Below are positions 61,501-64,000 of a stretch of 64,000 bases of DNA, one piece after another. Location of the stretch: assembly GCA_021014325.1 (NCBI GenBank), contig CM037472.1:16353063-16417062 (forward strand), read 5' to 3'. A program made the position numbers and the translations under genes. A model generated the notes under the pieces. It saw nothing but the letters and a program-made list of their open reading frames with translations, ran no database searches and was not told where the DNA came from. Each line of letters begins with the position of its first letter. Position 1 is the stretch's first letter. The stretch comes from Plazaster borealis (taxonomy: Eukaryota > Echinodermata > Asteroidea > Forcipulatida > Labidiasteridae).

Positions 61501-63804
61501 TGTGCATTACACAGCACACAGAACCTACAGCTTTACGTCCCATTCGAAGGACGAAACAATAATGGTTAAGTATCTTGCTTAAGGACACAAGTGTCACGAC
61601 CGTAACTAGAACCCACACTCTGCTGATCAAACATTTGTTGTTAAAAAATGGTATATGTTTAACCAAAAGGCTTAATAGTATAAAATGATGATGTAGGCAA
61701 AAAGAAGGACAACTTAAAACAGCGAAAAGCCTTGCAAACGTTGAGTTTTGCTTCACAAATTAAGGGATAAAGCAATGTTTATGCTTCGCACGGTTTAAGG
61801 TGGTCTGGTATCCGTTCATACAAATCCATATGACACGGTTCGTAGTCCAGACTATTGTCAAAGAAAAGGTCACGATCTCCTAAAATGGGCTGAGTGATTT
61901 GACAAAAAAAGTGTCCCTCTTTCCAATAAAATGTTTTTTTAGATGGAAAGCTGACCTTCGCTATTTTAATACACTGTACGATCTAATTTTCTGGGACCAT
62001 ACTGCGAGATTTCCATTCAATTTAGTGGGACGACCCCCGACAAAACGTGACAAAGGTTTGGTTGCTCATGAGAGTATCTTATATCTTGTGCCATATTGTA
62101 GATGACTCTAGAATTCAAAGTCCCAACAATAGCCAGTGAGTACTACACCCCGGCTGAGATGGAGGCCTTCAAGAAACCTAGGAAGAAGAAACGGAAGATC
62201 AAGCGGAAGTTCACCGTGGATGACCTGACCCCGGACGATAATGATGCATTTGAAGATCACGGATCACGGTATGTGATTTGTACATTAGAAATATCATACA
62301 AATTTATGAAGAATTTTTCCCTTAATATGCCATTTGCAAGTTAGATTTGAATAATGTCTTGTACACTGACTTTCTTAGTCACAAGTGAAGGCTTAATTAT
62401 GAATTCCTCAGACTACAACAATTGCTATGTCACATGATATGGGGGAAGCTTTTGCATGGTTGCGTAGGAGACAGTGAACACTTGTATGACTGGTCAAGTA
62501 GTCACGACTGTTGATTGCAACCACTAGTCGTGACCACCAAGTCGTGCCACCACGACTAGTCGACTTCCTTCAAAGTATTCATGTGTTGAGACGGGGAAGT
62601 CTATCCGACGCAGTTATAAGACGGTCTGCCTATGGGTTCAAGTCATGGCAGAGGTCACCCTAATCTGGGCTGGATAGACAATGTGACAAAGTTGAGTGGT
62701 AGAGGAGTGCAAGAGCTGAGAATAGCGGCGATTGAAAGAGAACAGGTGATAGCGACAACCCCAGGAATGCGCCCCCATTCCAAGTGAGGACTTTTATTTC
62801 AAGAAACCAATCCTTTTCCGTATCACAGGATTCCCAAAGCTCCATTTTCATTGTCTACCCTCATATTACAGAGTGAGGAGCAGACAACGCCCATCAGATG
62901 ATTCCATTCCAGACAGCAGGGAGAGCAGGTCTGTGGAGGGGCAACAACAGGAGGCTGTAGATATGGATGTGGACCTACCGGATGTAGATGGAAGTAAGTT
63001 TCTGATTCTTATGCTCCCCTACAATGTTATCTTAAAGAAATTCTTCTTTCTTCTTTCTTGATTGTTTCACTTCTAAAGATGGAACATATAACCACTCTGA
63101 GAGGAGGGTTTGTAGGAAGTATCCTCGAAGTTAAAAGCCTGTACACTATTGGTAAGATCGAAAAACACAATGTTCACAGATTCACACATAACTTACATGA
63201 TTTAAAGTAAGTAATGGTAGAAAGGGTTCCTTAAAGAATTTCTGCCTAAAATGCTATCGTTTCTGAGAAATGAGTAAAACAATAGTTTTTATCACGCGCG
63301 ATAATTTGAAAAAACAGAAAACACATAAGGTCTCTTTTGACTATTTTCTTGTGTCCTCGACGACCAATTAAGCTCAAACTTTCACAGGTTTGTTTGTTCA
63401 TGCATATGTTGAATCACACAAAATGTGGACACTGATTTTTTAGCTGTTACCAAAAGTGTACAATACCTTTAAGTTGAGAATAAGGTCTCTGAATACTACA
63501 TTTGAAAACAACGTCTTGCGACTCAACCTTTTTTGAAGATTTTCAGATATTTATTTTTTTTTACCAATTTGCAGGTTAAAAAATAACCAGTTTAATTAGC
63601 GCTTTATTTTCAAAAAGTCCTAAATTGAGTTTGCATTTTAATTTTTTCTTTCTTGAAGCTGCCATCATGGGACCAGAGGAGGATGAGTTTGATCTTGGGC
63701 CGCCCATCGAGGATGAAGCAGAGCTGGAGCTCCAGAATGTGCTCTCCAAGGCACGTAAACTTAAGCAGAAGAAGAACAAGAACCAGCCCAAGGTGGAAGA
63801 AAAG
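49096..63804 (+). CDS. SART1: SART1 / SNU66, U4/U6.U5 tri-snRNP-associated protein 1 (first 11 coding exons; 3' end outside window)
   Basis: SART1 bridges U4/U6 and U5 snRNPs and is needed for tri-snRNP recruitment to the spliceosome. Coding exons: 49096-49522, 52514-52613, 53842-54045, 54898-55006, 57058-57141, 57999-58095, 58608-58747, 59731-59877, 62102-62268, 62872-62993, 63659-63804. Together 1743 bases, 581 codons, all junctions in phase. The order of features fits the family: Met-Gly-Ser-Ser-Lys-Lys start, a Lys/Arg/His/Ser-rich N terminus (residues 1-105), [20 protein letters not shown] (family SL-IEETNKLRAKLGL), [86 protein letters not shown]. Human SART1 is 800 residues, so about the last third is missing at the right edge. 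Large introns hold a LINE, SINEs and a minisatellite. Confidence 0.95.
49715..50524. mobile_element. 810-bp TIR element (GGCGCAATCTTTGAAG ends) in SART1 intron 1
   Basis: Left end GGCGCAATCTTTGAAGTTGT followed by CCTTTTTTTAAATTCGCGC; the right end is its complement over about 40 bases with only a length difference in the T-run. CpG-rich edges. An AAT microsatellite with a TATTGCGCCC tail (50100-50190) sits inside as a later insertion. The family has another copy at 28467-29235. Confidence 0.85.
50100..50190. repeat. AAT microsatellite with LINE/SINE-like tail
   Basis: ATAATAATAATAATAATATT followed by TTTATATTGCGCCC, the minus-strand 3' tail of the type that ends the LINE at 56215. Confidence 0.55.
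50525..52513. other. SART1 intron 1, right part
   Basis: Contains one TTAA MITE (52083-52434). The rest shows only a poly-A stretch near 51207 and a GC-richer segment at 51085-51200. No exon recognised. Confidence 0.5.
52083..52434. mobile_element. TTAA-flanked MITE, copy 7
   Basis: CTTAA then AGCAAAGGTACAACATTGGT; right end TTGTTGTACACACCCT then TTAA. The middle is diverged (CGATGTGGCCCAACATGACA) but collinear with copy 8. Confidence 0.8.
52514..52613 (+). CDS. SART1: SART1 exon 2
   Basis: 100 bases: [20 protein letters not shown] then [13 protein letters not shown]. Acceptor TGTCTGCAG, donor GTAAGT. The SLSI motif starts the conserved region. Confidence 0.88.
52950..53120 (+). mobile_element. 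SINE family S1, truncated copy
   Basis: GTGTCTTGACACTTGTGTCA, AAGCCGTAGGTCTCG, GTGTTGTGTAATGCACG and TTCGCCCTGGTGTTTCTGG match the S1 body. The tRNA head and the TTA tail are absent. Confidence 0.75.
53842..54045 (+). CDS. SART1: SART1 exon 3
   Basis: 204 bases starting [20 protein letters not shown] and ending [15 protein letters not shown]. Begins with the strongly conserved KLGL motif. Acceptor TTGTCCACAG, donor GTACGG. Confidence 0.92.
54239..54424. mobile_element. GGGCCCAATTTCATA-family MITE in SART1 intron 3
   Basis: Left GGGGCCAATTTCATAGAGCT, right ATATGAAATTGGGCCC. Interior ACCAGTCACAAATAGTGCA and TTATTCTGGTAAGCAAAA are nearly the same as in 17229-17420. Confidence 0.88.
54550..54678. 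repeat. Fragment of the CRE-bearing MITE
   Basis: CTTAGAGGTAAAATGATAAT at the left and CCTCTAGCCGAGGGCGCCCT, then ATGACATCATG at the right. The left terminus with TGACGTCA is missing. Confidence 0.75.
54898..55006 (+). CDS. SART1: SART1 exon 4
   Basis: 109 bases: [20 protein letters not shown] then [22 protein letters not shown] is the family signature. Its donor GTAATA lies only a few bases from the LINE insertion. Confidence 0.92.
55015..56215 (+). mobile_element. CR1/L2-type non-LTR retrotransposon, 5'-truncated, in SART1 intron 4
   Basis: An open frame from 55068 to 55991 codes the C-terminal part of a reverse transcriptase. It has the catalytic loop [22 protein letters not shown], a YLG-like [30 protein letters not shown] and the C-terminal [10 protein letters not shown] and LWNALP motifs. 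These fit the CR1/L2/Rex group. The frame has no stop over 307 codons, so the insertion is young. A 3' UTR of about 200 bases ends GAGCGCAATATAAATTG and a TTA array. Endonuclease and early RT are missing. It lies in the same direction as SART1. Confidence 0.92.
56450..56806 (+). mobile_element. SINE family S1, near full length
   Basis: Starts at a B-box remnant CGAATCCCAGTCGTGACACT, then the S1 body. The 3' end is GCGCCTTGAGCGTCACTGAG, GTGCGCTATATAAGAAGCC and a TTA array (56787-56806). Inserted some 235 bases after the CR1/L2-type LINE. Confidence 0.85.
57058..57141 (+). CDS. SART1: SART1 exon 5
   Basis: 28 codons: [20 protein letters not shown] then FRSVKKED. Acceptor CTGTAACAG, donor GTAAGT. 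Confidence 0.92.
57999..58095 (+). CDS. SART1: SART1 exon 6
   Basis: 97 bases: [20 protein letters not shown] then [12 protein letters not shown]. Acceptor ACTGCACAG, donor GTAAGC. Confidence 0.93.
58405..58586 (+). mobile_element. SINE family S1, 3' half
   Basis: TGCGCCACAGCACCTTGTAA to GAGCGCTATATAAGAAGCCA plus a short TTA tail, matching 56630-56806. Its end is 22 bases before SART1 exon 7. Confidence 0.85.
58608..58747 (+). CDS. SART1: SART1 exon 7
   Basis: 140 bases: [20 protein letters not shown], then [20 protein letters not shown]. Acceptor TTGTTTCAG, donor GTATGT. Confidence 0.93.
58748..59730. other. SART1 intron 7
   Basis: AT-rich. Contains an AAT/AAC-rich stretch (59161-59190) and two 15-base hairpins (59466-59500 and 59568-59602). 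No exon recognised. Confidence 0.5.
59731..59877 (+). CDS. SART1: SART1 exon 8
   Basis: 49 codons: [20 protein letters not shown] to [11 protein letters not shown]. The donor GTAAGA is followed about 30 bases later by the 19-bp minisatellite. Confidence 0.93.
59907..61245. repeat. 19-bp minisatellite, about 70 units, in SART1 intron 8
   Basis: The unit ACTATTCTAGACCCACTAA repeats for about 1.34 kb. Variants are TCTAAACCC, CTATATTAG, CACTCAACTAGTCAAGA, and a second type ACTGTCCTAGACCCACTAA dominant at the right. The rare variant CTAGATGCAC appears at about 60939 and 61148, 209 bases (11 units) apart, so blocks of units have been duplicated. Confidence 0.97.
61262..61630 (-). mobile_element. 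SINE family S1 and a second SINE-like tail
   Basis: 61455-61630 is the S1 body on the minus strand (CACTTGTGTCCTTAAGC, GTAAAGCTGTAGGTTC, TGTAATGCACATAAAAG). 61380-61440 has its GCGCCTTATAAGG part. 61273-61330 is another tail with TTATATAGCGCACGTATG and TCAAGGCGCTTGA. Confidence 0.65.
62102..62268 (+). CDS. SART1: SART1 exon 9
   Basis: 167 bases: [20 protein letters not shown], then a basic run [14 protein letters not shown]. Acceptor ATATTGTAG was chosen because only this keeps phase 0. The first codon is an internal Met, not a start. Confidence 0.9.
62336..62462. repeat. Single arm of the foldback element seen at 3683-4019
   Basis: TAGATTTGAATAATGTCTTG, AGTCACAAGTGAAGGC, GAATTCCTCAGACTAC and TTGCTATGTCACATG follow the left arm of the TRIM9-intron element in order. 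The second arm is not visible. Confidence 0.65.
62872..62993 (+). CDS. SART1: SART1 exon 10
   Basis: 122 bases: [20 protein letters not shown] to [12 protein letters not shown]. Acidic and Ser-rich linker, poorly conserved in the family. Acceptor CATATTACAG, donor GTAAGT. Confidence 0.85.
63132..63470. mobile_element. TTAA-flanked MITE, copy 8
   Basis: GTTAA then AAGCCTGTACACTATTGGTA; right end CAAAAGTGTACAATACCT then TTAA. Interior read inverted against copy 7 (CCTCGACGACCAATTAAGCT, CTTTCACAGGTTTGTTTG). Confidence 0.85.
63659..63804 (+). CDS. SART1: SART1 exon 11 (last in window)
   Basis: 146 bases: [20 protein letters not shown] then [20 protein letters not shown]. Acceptor CTTTCTTGAAG, donor GTAGGC. 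The rest of the gene lies to the right. Confidence 0.92.
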
Positions 63805-64000
63805 GTAGGCTCCGGACTTTCATGGCTGAGGGGGTCTGTAGTGAATTCTGTAGTTACTAGTATGCGGGTTTCAACCCCAATCTGGCAAGTTACGAGGCCT
63901 ATGTCCTTGGGCCTGTGGCTCATAGCAGAACCATCTGATCCCGGGGCAGATTTCACAATGAGCTCAAACTCAATCGCTGAGCAATGTATGATGTCATAAT
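63805..64000. other. SART1 intron 11, start of a tRNA-like repeat
   Basis: After the donor, GGGTTTCAACCCCAATCTGG and CACAATGAGCTCAAACTCAA suggest the edge of another repeat, cut by the window end. Nothing coding recognised. Confidence 0.3.

Noticed and set aside
62102..62344. Independent small gene starting [12 protein letters not shown]
   Set aside because: The ATG follows directly on an AG acceptor, is in phase with SART1 exon 8, and the peptide aligns with the SART1 family. It is exon 9.

Overview
This is a piece of an animal nuclear genome. Its genes are split by GT/AG introns, it is AT-rich, and it carries many short interspersed repeats. The three multi-exon proteins read as clean metazoan orthologues. 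The repeat style (many small inverted-repeat elements, tRNA-headed SINEs, tails of TTA units) resembles marine deuterostome genomes. An echinoderm, possibly a sea star, is my best guess, but no marker in the window proves it.

Layout. (1) 1-9.7 kb, plus strand: the last five coding exons of a TRIM9/TRIM67-class E3 ubiquitin ligase (end of the COS box, FN3, SPRY); the 5' part lies off the left edge. (2) 9.7-18.8 kb: convergent tail-to-tail spacer with inverted-repeat elements and a SINE. (3) 18.8-29.7 kb, minus strand: complete 12-exon EIF4A3, the DEAD-box helicase of the exon junction complex, 401 codons with every exon junction in phase. One intron holds a 97-bp satellite split by a 1.07-kb terminal-inverted-repeat (TIR) element. 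(4) 33.0-34.1 kb, plus strand: a single-exon rhodopsin-class GPCR of 368 residues, aminergic and closest to histamine H3/H4-type receptors. (5) 34.2-49.1 kb: a gene-poor region built of mobile elements, including a decayed L1/Tx1-like LINE and several MITE families. (6) 49.1 kb to the right edge, plus strand: the first 11 coding exons (581 codons) of SART1/SNU66, a U4/U6.U5 tri-snRNP protein. Its introns hold a CR1/L2-type LINE fragment, SINEs and a 1.3-kb 19-bp minisatellite. The 3' end is beyond the window.

Two of the four genes act in splicing (EIF4A3 in the EJC and C complex, SART1 in tri-snRNP assembly), but they are 19 kb apart on opposite strands with a receptor gene between them. I see no evidence that they are co-regulated beyond a shared transposon family in their first introns.

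I did not find a new multi-gene system. The undescribed material is in the mobile DNA. It includes an eight-copy MITE family flanked by TTAA, with two copies sharing one TTAA. A MITE family carries CRE-like and YY1-like motifs. Several other TIR families have definable ends, and a LINE and a SINE have similar 3' tails. Exon coordinates were derived by hand from splice sites and reading phase. Repeat boundaries are usually good to about 5-20 bases.
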